A DNA stretch of 64,000 nucleotides from Lachnocurva sp029100405 (lineage in GTDB: Bacteria > Bacillota > Clostridia > Lachnospirales > Lachnospiraceae). The stretch covers positions 215,124 to 279,123 of the forward strand of contig JBJYZC010000001.1 in assembly GCA_046263755.1 (NCBI GenBank), in the 5' to 3' direction. The notes beneath the pieces were generated by a model, which had not been told where the DNA came from, ran no database searches, and was given only the letters and a program-made list of their open reading frames with translations. Below, in pieces: positions 33,712-42,320 of this stretch (positions are counted from its first letter, which is position 1; each line of letters opens with the position of its first letter). The position numbers and the translations under genes were made by a program.

Positions 33712-36700
33712 TTACTTTCTTCCATCCATTTCACCTTTCCTTCCGGCCTTCCTTCTCTTTCTCTCCTCATATGCCACAAGGGCTCCTCCGCAAACCATAA
33801 GGAGGGTGATCGGAAGAAGAGGGGTCTGACTGGCATCCATTGTCTTCGGGCTTACGCCGGTCTTCTTGGCAGAAGCTTTCGCCTTCTGATCGGAAGATTC
33901 GCCTGTTTTTTCCGAGCCTTCGGTCTTCTTCTCTAGATTTTCTGCAGGCTTTGCATCGGAAACGGCTTTGCCGGAGTCTGCCTTGACCTGATCCGTCTCC
34001 GTCCCGGCCTTTCCATGATCCGTCTGGGCCTTATCTGTATCTGTCCCGGCCTGTCCATGATCCGTCTCGGCCTTACCACTATCCGTCTGCCCCTGATCCG
34101 GATTCTTTTTGTCATCATCTGTTTTGGAAGGATCGGACGGTTTCGAAGCTTCCTCGATTTCTTTCTTCAGCTTTTCGTGGTCCACGTTTGCAACCTTATA
34201 TTCCGGCTCCCAGGCCTGTTCCAGTGCACGCAGACTTTCTGGCGAAAGCTTGGACATGATCCAGTCTGTATTGATCATAGAAGGAGCAGAAGCCTCTGTT
34301 TTCAAAAGGCTTACCGGAAGGAGCGCCTTCCCACTTGCTTTTGCAAGCATCGGACTAACTCTCATAGAATCTGAAAGTGTCGTCTGATCCTTCGTGGAAG
34401 CATCCATGATCCGGCCATTGTAAGCCGGAACAGATACGATCAGTTTACCATCTTTGCTTTCGAATTTACTTCCATCCAGAAGATCCTGATAAGATGTTTC
34501 CCTTCCATCTGCACCCAAAAGCTGTAAGGTCTTAAGATCCAGCGTCACTTCCTGATCCTTGTCGGAATTATTGAGAAGAACCGTCAATGCCTGACCGGTC
34601 TTCTGATCCCGGCGGATATAGCCTAGGACATTTTTATTCCCGGTTGAGAATTCCTCAACGGTACCGGTACGGAGGGCAGAATTATTATTCCTGAGATAGC
34701 CCAGCCATGCATACCAAAGTGTCAGATTTCGATTGCCTTTTCCCCAGGTCATGGCTCTTCTGTCATCCGGATCGTCCGCGCCTACCATACCAAGCTCATC
34801 TCCGTAGTAGATCGTCGGAGCACCGGCATAGGTAAACTGCATGAGAGAAACCAAATATTGTTCCTTCTTTGCCTTTTCCGAGGTCGAAGCATAGGTCGGG
34901 AAGGCCGACTCCACACTCTTATCTGCTCTGTCATCAGAAATACCATCCAGATAGGACAGGACCCTTGTGGTATCATGGGAATCCACCAGATTCATCATGG
35001 CATAGAAAGCTTCCTCAGGATAACGCTCGCGAAGCTTTCGCATCTCTTTCATGATGTCATCAGAAGACTTTCCCTTTTCATCGGAGCCACTCATTGCAAA
35101 ATTCGTAGCGAAGCCGCGGAACATATAATTCATGACAGAATCATACATATCTCCCAGGAGGTATTTGGTCGCATCCGTCCAGATCTCACCGACGATCACA
35201 CCATCATTCGTTCCATCATTCAAGGCCTTGACGGACTTTCGGAAATGCTGCCAGGTTTCATCCGAGACTTCATTGGCCACATCCAGACGCCAGCCGCTTG
35301 TGCCCTTTTCCATCCAGTATTGGGTAATGGAGCCATTATCCTTTTTCTCATCTCCTATGATCTCTTTGGCCCAGCTTCCGGTCTGATACTCGGATCCATT
35401 GGTCGCCTTGATGACCGGCATGTTGGAATAACTCCACCAGCCGGAATAGCTATAGACATTCTTGCCCTTCCGAAGGCCGATCTCATCCGGCTTGGCATCT
35501 GTACCATCCTGCTCCTTCAAGGTTTTATTTTCAATGTCAAACCACTTGGTATAGGAGAAATCCGTGATTCCATACTGACTGCTGAAGTAGTCTCTGGCAT
35601 CCTTCTCCGCCTGCGCCTGGTCTACCTTTTTCTCATTCATCTCGTCATAGACATAAGCCCAGTAAGGATAAGCGCCGATTTTACCGTGGTTTACGGATGT
35701 GCCACCCTCCAGATACTTATAATAGCGGTCAAAGTAAATCGAATCGTCGGAAACATGGTTGAAGACTCCATCCAGGATGATGTGCATATGATTCGCCCTG
35801 GCAGCCTTTACAAGCTCATTGAAATCGCCCTCTGTTCCCAGGATCGGATCGATCTTACCGTAGTCGCTGGTGTCATAACGGTGACTGGAGATCGAAGCAA
35901 AGCTCGGATTCAGATAGATCACATTGACGCCGAGAGCCTTGAGATAGGAGATGTGCTCAGTGATACCCTTGATATCGCCGCCATAGATCTCATTGTTCCA
36001 GATCTGATCTCCATAATAGGCGCCAGTCTTCTCATATTCTTCCTTCGAAAGCTTTGCCTCCTGCTCCGGATTTTCCGGCAGAGCATACCAGTTGTCCATC
36101 AGTTCATAATTGGTCGTTCCGCGGGAAGTATAGTCGCTCTTTACTGCAGAAGCGAAATCATTTGTCGGATCCCCGTTCGAAAAACGATCCGGGAAGATCT
36201 GATAAATCACAGCATTCTTCATCCAGTCCGGCGTCTTGTAACCCTTTTGATAGATCACGAGATCATAGGGCTTTACATCCTTTAAACTGCCGGTCTTGCC
36301 GCTTCCGTAGTAGCCATCGTCATCCCCATAAGTAATGACATCACTGCCATTGGAAATAACAAAGTAATAGGTCAGTTCCCCGATATCTGAGAAACGCGTC
36401 GTAACCGTCCAGCTCTGTTTTCCATCCTTGGCCTCTTTGTCCTTCTTCAGTTCCAGATTCTTCTGATCTTTCGGCTTCCCCTTCACAACCATCCGAACCT
36501 GGCTTACATCCGTGCCCGTAGTCAGATGGAAGGTCACATCGGTATCGGTCGGAACGGCACCCCAGATGCTCTTGTCTTCTGTCTTTTCGGTATCATAAGA
36601 AATATTTTCTGTCTTCACCTTGACAGAAGATGCGTCATCATAAAAAACCAGAGAGGTCGGATCGAAGTAAAAGTGGACTGTTTTTGCTTCTGTTAATGTA

Positions 36701-38598
36701 AAGGCAGGATAAATATAGGTCTTTCCATCGTATACCGCCTTGATATCATTGTAGTTCCCGGGCTGAAGCTCGACTGCAGCCGAATAGATACCGGACAAAT
36801 TGTCATCACTGAACTTCTGTTCCGAAATGCCGCTTCCATTCAAGCGAATATCCGCCTCTGTATACTCGACACTGGTAACCATACGGTGCGACATATCATT
36901 ATAAAGAACTGTTACATCCTTTGTTTCCGGCACAGCGACCTTCACGTTGCCACCATTCGCCGCACCATCGGCCCCATAGTTTTCCGACCAGCTTTTGTTA
37001 ATAGCAATCTTATATTCATAATTCCCTGCCGGAACATTTTTGAAGACAAGCTGATAGCGTTGATTGCCGAGATACTTCATCTGATTCGAAGCCGGATTCC
37101 AGCTTTCTCCGGGGAAAGTTCCGGGTACCGTAACAGTCCGGCCCTCATATTTATGAAGGGTCAGAGAATTATACGCCTCTTTCCCCACCGTGATCGTATT
37201 TGTATCCGGCTGAACACGTTTCCCATTAATCTCGTAATAATAGAGGACTGTCCCGGCCCGGTCTCCGAAATACAGACCATTGACATCATATTTGCCCTTG
37301 CCCGCAGACCTTAAATCAATCGTTTGAAAAGCCTTGTCGCGGGATTTTTCCAGATCCTCTTGCAAAGCATAGTGAAGGGTCACCTTCTGATTGTCCTTTG
37401 CCGGCCGGATGAATTGATAGGTATGATTGCTGTTTTCTACGACCTGAGAAGTGACATTTTTAACACTTGCACCAAGATAATAAGCAACGGCGGTCGGGTT
37501 ATTGATGGAATCATAAACAAGTCCTGTGGCATCATTATAGACAAAAGTCACATTCTGCTCGGCATCTGCAGGAAGGGAAAAGGAATAGTTCCCGACAGCC
37601 GGGCCAAACCACTGGCCATTCAAGAGCAGCTTGTATTCCACTTTGCTCTTTTGATAGACATCTGAATAGACATAGACATCATCGGAGAGCTGGGTGAATT
37701 CATAACCGGAAGCTTCCTTTGACCAAGTATCCGTATTACTGTTCCGGGCATCCCCGATGATCTGCACCTTCTTGTCAAAGGCCTTCGGCTGATTAACGGA
37801 ATCATAAACCTTACCGTCATTGGTATTGACCAGGATCGTAAGAGAGCTTGTGCCCTTGGGAAGAGTCAGGGAAATATTATTCCCATTACTTCCATAGCTG
37901 GTATCCCAGGCATCATCCTCCGCAACCTTGTATTCGTAGTGCGTTTCTTCCGCCAAAGGATCGAAAGTAAAGGTCTTTTGATAGATCCCTCCGCCCAGAT
38001 AATCCAGATGGAGCTTTGAATCTGCCGGAGACCAATTCCCGGGATGAGAGCTATTCCCATCTGTTTTAAGATTCAATGTTTCAAGAGATCCAACCCATGT
38101 CTCGCTGTGGAAGACTCCATTCTTTCCAAAATGTTGAATCGAATCATAGAGTTTTCCGTCTTGATAACGGAGGAAAACTGCTGTATCATCGCTGTCCACC
38201 TGGAATTGATCCTTGATTTCCTTCGACTGGCCGTCGATCAGAACCTGGAAACGATAAGTACCCTTCTTCAAAGAGAGCTTGGTCTCATAGCATCCCTTCT
38301 GATACTGTTTCATGGCATAGAAATTCGTCCCGTCGGAAAGAGTGACGGTCGAAAGAACATTGAAATCTGCATTGCTGTCCACCGGAACCTTGTCCCAGTC
38401 CGGTTCTGTCGAAGCCGACGTCTTTTCCTTGGCATCTGATGTGGTTTGAACAGTGATTTGATTCTGATTCAGATTTGGATTTGCTTTCAGATCTTCTGCA
38501 TGTACAAGAGGTGAAAATCCCTGCAGCATGCTTACTACCATAGCAGCCGCCATGGTAGCAGAATAGACTTTGACCCTGGTTTTTGTGTACTTACTCAC
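33712..38598 (-). CDS. Surface-anchored amylopullulanase-like GH13 enzyme
   Basis: A 1628-residue secreted glycoside hydrolase for starch or pullulan. A signal peptide (cut after VHA, about 34) is followed by several beta-sandwich modules of the kind found before amylopullulanase catalytic domains: about 73-155, 165-275, 278-370, 488-580 and 582-660, the fourth with the typical NYEYKIA and SWSENYG segments. A CBM34-like segment (680-780) precedes the GH13 barrel, with DGVFNH (943-948), nucleophile D1106 in GWRLD, acid E1138 in GEIW and D1209 in DSHDT. The tail is a Lys/Asp/Thr repeat stalk (1485-1580), SPKTM (1583-1587), a hydrophobic helix and a basic end. The start is GTG with AGGAGG eight bases upstream. 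Confidence 0.93.
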   Translation of the reverse strand: MSKYTKTRVKVYSATMAAAMVVSMLQGFSPLVHAEDLKANPNLNQNQITVQTTSDAKEKTSASTEPDWDKVPVDSNADFNVLSTVTLSDGTNFYAMKQYQKGCYETKLSLKKGTYRFQVLIDGQSKEIKDQFQVDSDDTAVFLRYQDGKLYDSIQHFGKNGVFHSETWVGSLETLNLKTDGNSSHPGNWSPADSKLHLDYLGGGIYQKTFTFDPLAEETHYEYKVAEDDAWDTSYGSNGNNISLTLPKGTSSLTILVNTNDGKVYDSVNQPKAFDKKVQIIGDARNSNTDTWSKEASGYEFTQLSDDVYVYSDVYQKSKVEYKLLLNGQWFGPAVGNYSFSLPADAEQNVTFVYNDATGLVYDSINNPTAVAYYLGASVKNVTSQVVENSNHTYQFIRPAKDNQKVTLHYALQEDLEKSRDKAFQTIDLRSAGKGKYDVNGLYFGDRAGTVLYYYEINGKRVQPDTNTITVGKEAYNSLTLHKYEGRTVTVPGTFPGESWNPASNQMKYLGNQRYQLVFKNVPAGNYEYKIAINKSWSENYGADGAANGGNVKVAVPETKDVTVLYNDMSHRMVTSVEYTEADIRLNGSGISEQKFSDDNLSGIYSAAVELQPGNYNDIKAVYDGKTYIYPAFTLTEAKTVHFYFDPTSLVFYDDASSVKVKTENISYDTEKTEDKSIWGAVPTDTDVTFHLTTGTDVSQVRMVVKGKPKDQKNLELKKDKEAKDGKQSWTVTTRFSDIGELTYYFVISNGSDVITYGDDDGYYGSGKTGSLKDVKPYDLVIYQKGYKTPDWMKNAVIYQIFPDRFSNGDPTNDFASAVKSDYTSRGTTNYELMDNWYALPENPEQEAKLSKEEYEKTGAYYGDQIWNNEIYGGDIKGITEHISYLKALGVNVIYLNPSFASISSHRYDTSDYGKIDPILGTEGDFNELVKAARANHMHIILDGVFNHVSDDSIYFDRYYKYLEGGTSVNHGKIGAYPYWAYVYDEMNEKKVDQAQAEKDARDYFSSQYGITDFSYTKWFDIENKTLKEQDGTDAKPDEIGLRKGKNVYSYSGWWSYSNMPVIKATNGSEYQTGSWAKEIIGDEKKDNGSITQYWMEKGTSGWRLDVANEVSDETWQHFRKSVKALNDGTNDGVIVGEIWTDATKYLLGDMYDSVMNYMFRGFATNFAMSGSDEKGKSSDDIMKEMRKLRERYPEEAFYAMMNLVDSHDTTRVLSYLDGISDDRADKSVESAFPTYASTSEKAKKEQYLVSLMQFTYAGAPTIYYGDELGMVGADDPDDRRAMTWGKGNRNLTLWYAWLGYLRNNNSALRTGTVEEFSTGNKNVLGYIRRDQKTGQALTVLLNNSDKDQEVTLDLKTLQLLGADGRETSYQDLLDGSKFESKDGKLIVSVPAYNGRIMDASTKDQTTLSDSMRVSPMLAKASGKALLPVSLLKTEASAPSMINTDWIMSKLSPESLRALEQAWEPEYKVANVDHEKLKKEIEEASKPSDPSKTDDDKKNPDQGQTDSGKAETDHGQAGTDTDKAQTDHGKAGTETDQVKADSGKAVSDAKPAENLEKKTEGSEKTGESSDQKAKASAKKTGVSPKTMDASQTPLLPITLLMVCGGALVAYEERKRRKAGRKGEMDGRK

Positions 38599-38639
38599 AG
38601 TACTACCTCCTCATAACTCCACTTGTTAATAAACTCCCC

Positions 38640-38667
38640 AGTCGAAAGATCGGGTTATCTTTCGACT
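38640..38667 (-). promoter_or_regulatory. 11-bp inverted repeat in the pullulanase leader
   Basis: AGTCGAAAGAT (38640-38650) and ATCTTTCGACT (38657-38667) form a perfect inverted repeat just downstream of the promoter. It could be an operator for a sugar-responsive repressor or a leader hairpin. Confidence 0.55.
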
Positions 38668-38681
38668 CATTATGTTAAAGT

Positions 38682-38710
38682 ATTGTACGCGACTTAATAC
38701 ACAGTTTCAA
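38682..38710 (-). promoter_or_regulatory. Sigma-A promoter of the pullulanase gene
   Basis: On the minus strand TTGAAA (38705-38710) and TACAAT (38682-38687) are 17 bases apart, about 80 bases before the GTG start. Confidence 0.7.
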
Positions 38711-38808
38711 TCCAGGATTTTATATGAATTTTATGAATCTTTTTTGTGCAGTATGATAGTAGCAGGGTCTCGAGGATCACAGGACACACTAATCTTTTCA
38801 ACCTGCTG

Positions 38809-39441
38809 TCAAAGATCTCTCAACTTTTCCAAGAGATCCTCTTCCGAGAAAATCTGCACAGCATCCATGCCCTGGGCAATCGATGCTTCTACATTTTCTG
38901 CCCGATCATCGAAGAAAATGCAGTCCTTGGGATCCAGATCATAGACAGAAAACAGTGCCTGGTAGATGTCCGCCTGCGGCTTTGCCTTGTGGATCATATA
39001 AGAAACCATCATACCGTCAATATCCGCCATAAAATCCGCATAACGGGTATGACGTTTAAAAAGTCGATAAGAATAGTTGGAAAGGAGATAGATCCGGTAG
39101 CCTTTTTCCTTCAGCTCATGAACCCGTTTCCAAGTCCTGGGCCTTGCCACATTCATATATTCTCCATGATGGATAAACCAGCGGATCACTTCAATGTCGT
39201 CAGGAAACTGTTCTTCATACTCCGAAATGATCACATCGTCCGTTTTCTCACCCAGATCCAATTGATGCCAGAGCTTTCTCGGATCGTCGAACATCTCCTG
39301 TCCGATCCGTAAGGCCTCCGCTTCCGACAGGCCGTAATCCATCAGCATGTCCTTCCAGCGGTACTGCATCAAAACATCACCAACATCGAAAACGATCGTC
39401 TTATATGCTTTCAATTTCTTATCCTTCCTTTTCCAAGCCAT
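38809..39441 (-). CDS. HAD-superfamily hydrolase (HAD-IA type)
   Basis: A 210-residue phosphatase-like protein. Motif I is FDVGDVL (nucleophile Asp after FxF-like start, with Gly in place of the usual second Asp), motif II LLSN, motif III the Lys in AKPQ, motif IV FFDDR. The DxG variation at motif I resembles haloacid-dehalogenase-like members that lack the second Asp, so phosphatase activity is not certain. The start at 39441 (MAWKRKDKK) is two bases after the J-protein stop; a longer reading from 39489 lies inside that gene. Confidence 0.85.
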   Translation of the reverse strand: MAWKRKDKKLKAYKTIVFDVGDVLMQYRWKDMLMDYGLSEAEALRIGQEMFDDPRKLWHQLDLGEKTDDVIISEYEEQFPDDIEVIRWFIHHGEYMNVARPRTWKRVHELKEKGYRIYLLSNYSYRLFKRHTRYADFMADIDGMMVSYMIHKAKPQADIYQALFSVYDLDPKDCIFFDDRAENVEASIAQGMDAVQIFSEEDLLEKLRDL

Positions 39442-39443
39442 CT

Positions 39444-40073
39444 TTAACAGCAGAAACAGCAGATCGGAATCATGGCCAGATCCAGGCACCAGCTGTTCTG
39501 CATTTCATCATAAGGCCTGCCATAGCGACTGCTTCTGGTCTCATACCAATTGCCAAAGCCAGACCCACCGAAACCGCCGGCTCCGGACCGGATCTGGTTC
39601 TGCAGCTGGCGGAACTGGAAATTAGACGGTTCCATGGAAACCGCACGGTCGATGTAACGATTGGCATCTCCCATCTGTCCAAGGCCCATGCTTGCCATTG
39701 CAGCAAGATAAAACCAGCTGCCGTTTCGCTCTGCATCCGGGATTCCGGACAGAGCCGTCATGGCTTCCTGGAAGCGACTCATACGAATAAAGTTTGCCGC
39801 CCCCTGCATGGCCGCACTTCCCTCGCTTCCGCCGGAAGTCGGACCACTTCGATTGGTATAAGAATAGCCCCGGTTTCGATAGCCGTTCTGCCGGTCCTTC
39901 ATAATGATATCATAAGCCTGCTGAACTTCCTTAAAGCGTTCCTCTGCAGCTGCCTTATTGGGATTATTGACATTGGCATCCGGATGGTATTTCCGGCTCA
40001 AGGTTCGATATGCTTTTTTGATCTCGTCATCGGTTGCATCCACCGAGACGCCTAATACACGATAAGGATCCAT
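39444..40073 (-). CDS. J-domain protein with Cys-rich tail
   Basis: A 209-residue protein with an N-terminal J domain (1-65, HPD at 30-32) that should stimulate an Hsp70. There is no Gly/Phe zinc-finger region as in DnaJ. The middle has two TPR-like helices, followed by a Gly/Ser/Arg-rich linker and a C terminus ending in a cysteine cluster (CCFCC). Its ATG shares a base with the stop of the DUF5685 gene, so the two are coupled and probably act together. Confidence 0.88.
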   Translation of the reverse strand: MDPYRVLGVSVDATDDEIKKAYRTLSRKYHPDANVNNPNKAAAEERFKEVQQAYDIIMKDRQNGYRNRGYSYTNRSGPTSGGSEGSAAMQGAANFIRMSRFQEAMTALSGIPDAERNGSWFYLAAMASMGLGQMGDANRYIDRAVSMEPSNFQFRQLQNQIRSGAGGFGGSGFGNWYETRSSRYGRPYDEMQNSWCLDLAMIPICCFCC

Positions 40074-40918
40074 CAGCTCGTCTTTCTACGTTCTTCTTTC
40101 AGTCGATGATAGTCATATTTGGTCCAGACACCGGAATAGAGAATATTCCGGATGATTTCCGCATTCTTTAAGATTGGCATATGTTCGAAGGCTCTGGCAC
40201 ACTCTTCCATCTGCGTGGTCAGATATTGCCGAATAAATGTCTCAAAACACTCGGGACATTCATCCCGACGGAGGATCAGAGGATTATAGTGCTTTTTCTT
40301 CACATCTTCGCTCAGATCTTCATAAGCATCCAATACATAAATAAAACGTCCCAGATAAAATCCAAGCGTATAGAGGTCATCCGCGAAGGGATCGTCCTCC
40401 TTCATCTGACAAAGACAACCCAGCATTTCGCCGGTCAGGGATGTGACCTTCGACAGGTTACTCTCCCTGGCCAATTCTGCCTGATTCTGCTCCGCTATAT
40501 ATTTCTCAATTGCTTCTGTCTGCCTGGGATATTTCTCTTTTGCGATCTCTACCACCGGGCGAAGGGAATCTGCCAGCTTTTTCTTGGCCCTCCGGCCGTC
40601 ATCCGCGTAATCATCCAGAAGATTATAATAACTCAGGACGATATCCATATAGGCACAATAATCCATGATCTCACTGGAGACCACAAGCTTTTTCTGCTTG
40701 GGATGGAGAGCGCAGGTAAAGAGTCTGCTTTCCTCCCGGGGTTCATAGAGACCGGACAGAAGAAGAGCCAGAAAGGTCAGATCATAATTCAAAAGGACCT
40801 GGCCTTTGCTTCCCGCAATTTCCTTTAATTTCTGACAGAGCCCGCAGTAGTAACTCTGATAGGTCTTCTGGTCTTTTTCCGCCAGAGACTTCTTATTCGC
40901 ATTCACATAGCCAAACAT
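40073..40918 (-). CDS. DUF5685-family protein
   Basis: A 281-residue, mostly helical protein of unknown function that in Clostridia accompanies a J-domain protein, as here. Two CxxC pairs are seen (C25/C28 and C221/C224). Two acidic motifs stand out: LLDDYADD (100-107) and LDAYEDLSED (196-205), each within a helix; their form resembles the Asp-rich metal sites of isoprenoid synthases, though no overall identity is claimed. The start at 40918 (MFGYVNANKKSL) is typical of this family. Confidence 0.82.
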   Translation of the reverse strand: MFGYVNANKKSLAEKDQKTYQSYYCGLCQKLKEIAGSKGQVLLNYDLTFLALLLSGLYEPREESRLFTCALHPKQKKLVVSSEIMDYCAYMDIVLSYYNLLDDYADDGRRAKKKLADSLRPVVEIAKEKYPRQTEAIEKYIAEQNQAELARESNLSKVTSLTGEMLGCLCQMKEDDPFADDLYTLGFYLGRFIYVLDAYEDLSEDVKKKHYNPLILRRDECPECFETFIRQYLTTQMEECARAFEHMPILKNAEIIRNILYSGVWTKYDYHRLKEERRKTS

Positions 40919-40935
40919 TCATTTCGCTTTCTTTT

Positions 40936-40979
40936 TCAAAAATAAGGACCCTCGAATTCAAGAATCAGGACCCTCGAAT
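40936..40979. repeat. Two 22-bp tandem repeats before the DUF5685 gene
   Basis: Two adjacent copies sharing AGGACCCTCGAAT (40936-40957 and 40958-40979) lie 18 bases before the DUF5685 start, in its leader. Confidence 0.7.
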
Positions 40980-41058
40980 CTGCCCGGCAGCAGGCAGAGC
41001 TTACTCTGCTGATCGATCATTGCTTTCTTTCACGGCCGGTCTTCTCGGTCTGATCTCA

Positions 41059-41538
41059 TCAGCTTCTCTTGACAAAAGTGGTCTGGCACTTGGGACAACG
41101 GATCTCAATTTTTCCCTTGCCCCTTGGTACGCGAACCTTCTGACCACAGGTCGGACAGGCGTAGATCCGAAATGCCCTGTTCTGTCTCCTCTTCTCTGCT
41201 CTTTCCTGACTTCTATTGCTTCCAAAACGGATCCTTCTACCTAACTCGGTAAAAAAAGCCCGTGTTTTCCAGCCAATGTCCTTGAAATTCAAAAAGAAGT
41301 CACGAATGTGAGAAGTCATCTGTAAAAATTTCTGGTTTTCATAATACCGCTTGGACAAATTCCTTGAGAAGGTCCGAAAGCAGGAATAAAAAAGAAGCAG
41401 AAGCGTCACGAAGTAAAGGATCTGACTTCTGGTGATCGCTGTGATAAAAAAGAGAACCAGGCTGGAAACAAGGCTGGTCTTAGCCAGTGCATCCAATCCG
41501 TTCCTTCCCGAAAGCCATCTTTGAAATCTAAAATCCAT
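41059..41538 (-). CDS. Small membrane protein with C-terminal zinc ribbon
   Basis: A 159-residue protein. Two hydrophobic helices at about 20-55 are followed by a basic region and a zinc-ribbon with CPTCGQ and CPKCQ pairs at the C terminus. The start at 41538 (MDFRFQRW) has AAGGAGA eight bases upstream; a GTG reading nine codons longer contains that site and is rejected. It is upstream of DUF5685 and the J-protein, possibly as one functional group. No known function. Confidence 0.78.
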   Translation of the reverse strand: MDFRFQRWLSGRNGLDALAKTSLVSSLVLFFITAITRSQILYFVTLLLLFYSCFRTFSRNLSKRYYENQKFLQMTSHIRDFFLNFKDIGWKTRAFFTELGRRIRFGSNRSQERAEKRRQNRAFRIYACPTCGQKVRVPRGKGKIEIRCPKCQTTFVKRS

Positions 41539-41748
41539 ATTGATCTCTCCTTTCACGATCTTCACAGAGAGTATTTCATTCCATTCCGCTATCTATCTTA
41601 TTCCAAATGGCGATTTTTTGCCAGCTACTGCATTTATTGTAAAGGACAGACCGGTTCTGTCAATGGAAGCCGGCTTTATTTAAGAAACATTTTAGAATCC
41701 GGTCAGAAAGCGTTCACAAAACGAATCCTTCCATGGTCCATCATCCAC

Positions 41749-41782
41749 AAAAAAGGCCCTCTTTACGCTGGTAAAGAGAGCC
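41749..41782 (-). terminator. Rho-independent terminator of rnpB
   Basis: On the minus strand GGCTCTCTTTAC and GTAAAGAGGGCC form a 12-base stem with a CAGC tetraloop, followed by six T. Confidence 0.9.
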
Positions 41783-41797
41783 TGGATCTAAAATTCA

Positions 41798-42140
41798 AAG
41801 TAAAAGCAGAACGGTAAGCCGGGTTATGTCATTGGATGATCATCTATCTAGGACGCCTGTTGCCAGACGCCTCAAGCGTCCAACCTGGAACTGGCGGGCC
41901 GCGTACGTTCCGTCTTGGACTTGCTTCGGATGAGGTTTACATGGCATTCCCTGTTACCAGGAAATCGGTGGTCTCTTACACCGCCTTTTCACCCTTACCG
42001 GCCAAAGCCGGCGGTATATCTCTGTTGCACTGTCTCGGGAGTCGCCTCCGGCGGACGTTATCCGCCATCCTTGCCCTGTGAAGCCCGGACTTTCCTCTCC
42101 CGCCCGAAGGCGGCAGCGATCATCTGTCCTGCTTTTACCG
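41798..42140 (-). ncRNA. rnpB: RNase P RNA (type A)
   Basis: Catalytic RNA that trims the 5' end of tRNA precursors. On the minus strand the conserved P4-region piece GAGGAAAGTCCGGGC lies near the 5' end, followed by the CACAGGGCAAGG-type segment, the ACAGAGATATA core with GGTGAAAAGGCG, and the 3' conserved AGATAGATGATCATCC and ACCCGGCTTA. The ends pair as helix P1: GTAAAAGCAG-GAC near 42138 with GTTCTGCTTTTAC near 41800. About 340 nt. Ends are estimated from P1. Confidence 0.95.
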
Positions 42141-42147
42141 AAAGTTT

Positions 42148-42177
42148 ATTATACATGAGAGGCAGGCCATCCGACAA
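42148..42177 (-). promoter_or_regulatory. Promoter of rnpB
   Basis: On the minus strand TATAAT (42148-42153) lies seven bases before the RNA 5' end, with TTGTCG (42172-42177) 18 bases upstream. Confidence 0.7.
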
Positions 42178-42229
42178 GTCTTTTCTTTTGAACCAGGGAT
42201 CCGCCTTTCTGGTCTCCAATTCTGTCGAC

Positions 42230-42320
42230 CGGAAAGCCGGTTTCCCGGATCATCTTCCTTTTTCAGATCGGGAAAGCCGCTTTTTCAGACCATCTTCCTT
42301 TTCAGACCGGGAAAACCGAC
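42230..42320 (-). repeat. 38-39-bp tandem repeat over the end of the uridine-kinase-like gene
   Basis: The gene's last bases, from CGGGAAA at 42308, recur at 42269 (offset 39) and in a degenerate form at 42230, each followed by a CATCTTCCTTTTTCAGA-type segment. Stop-like TCTGAAAA recurs in each unit. Confidence 0.7.

Noticed and set aside
34858..36285. A 475-codon plus-strand open frame inside the pullulanase gene
   Set aside because: Opposite strand of a clear GH13 catalytic domain; Ile/Leu-rich shadow of codon usage, no ribosome-binding site.
38740..38808. Terminator of the HAD gene from the AGCAGG/CCTGCT arms
   Set aside because: The loop is more than 30 bases and no T-run follows.
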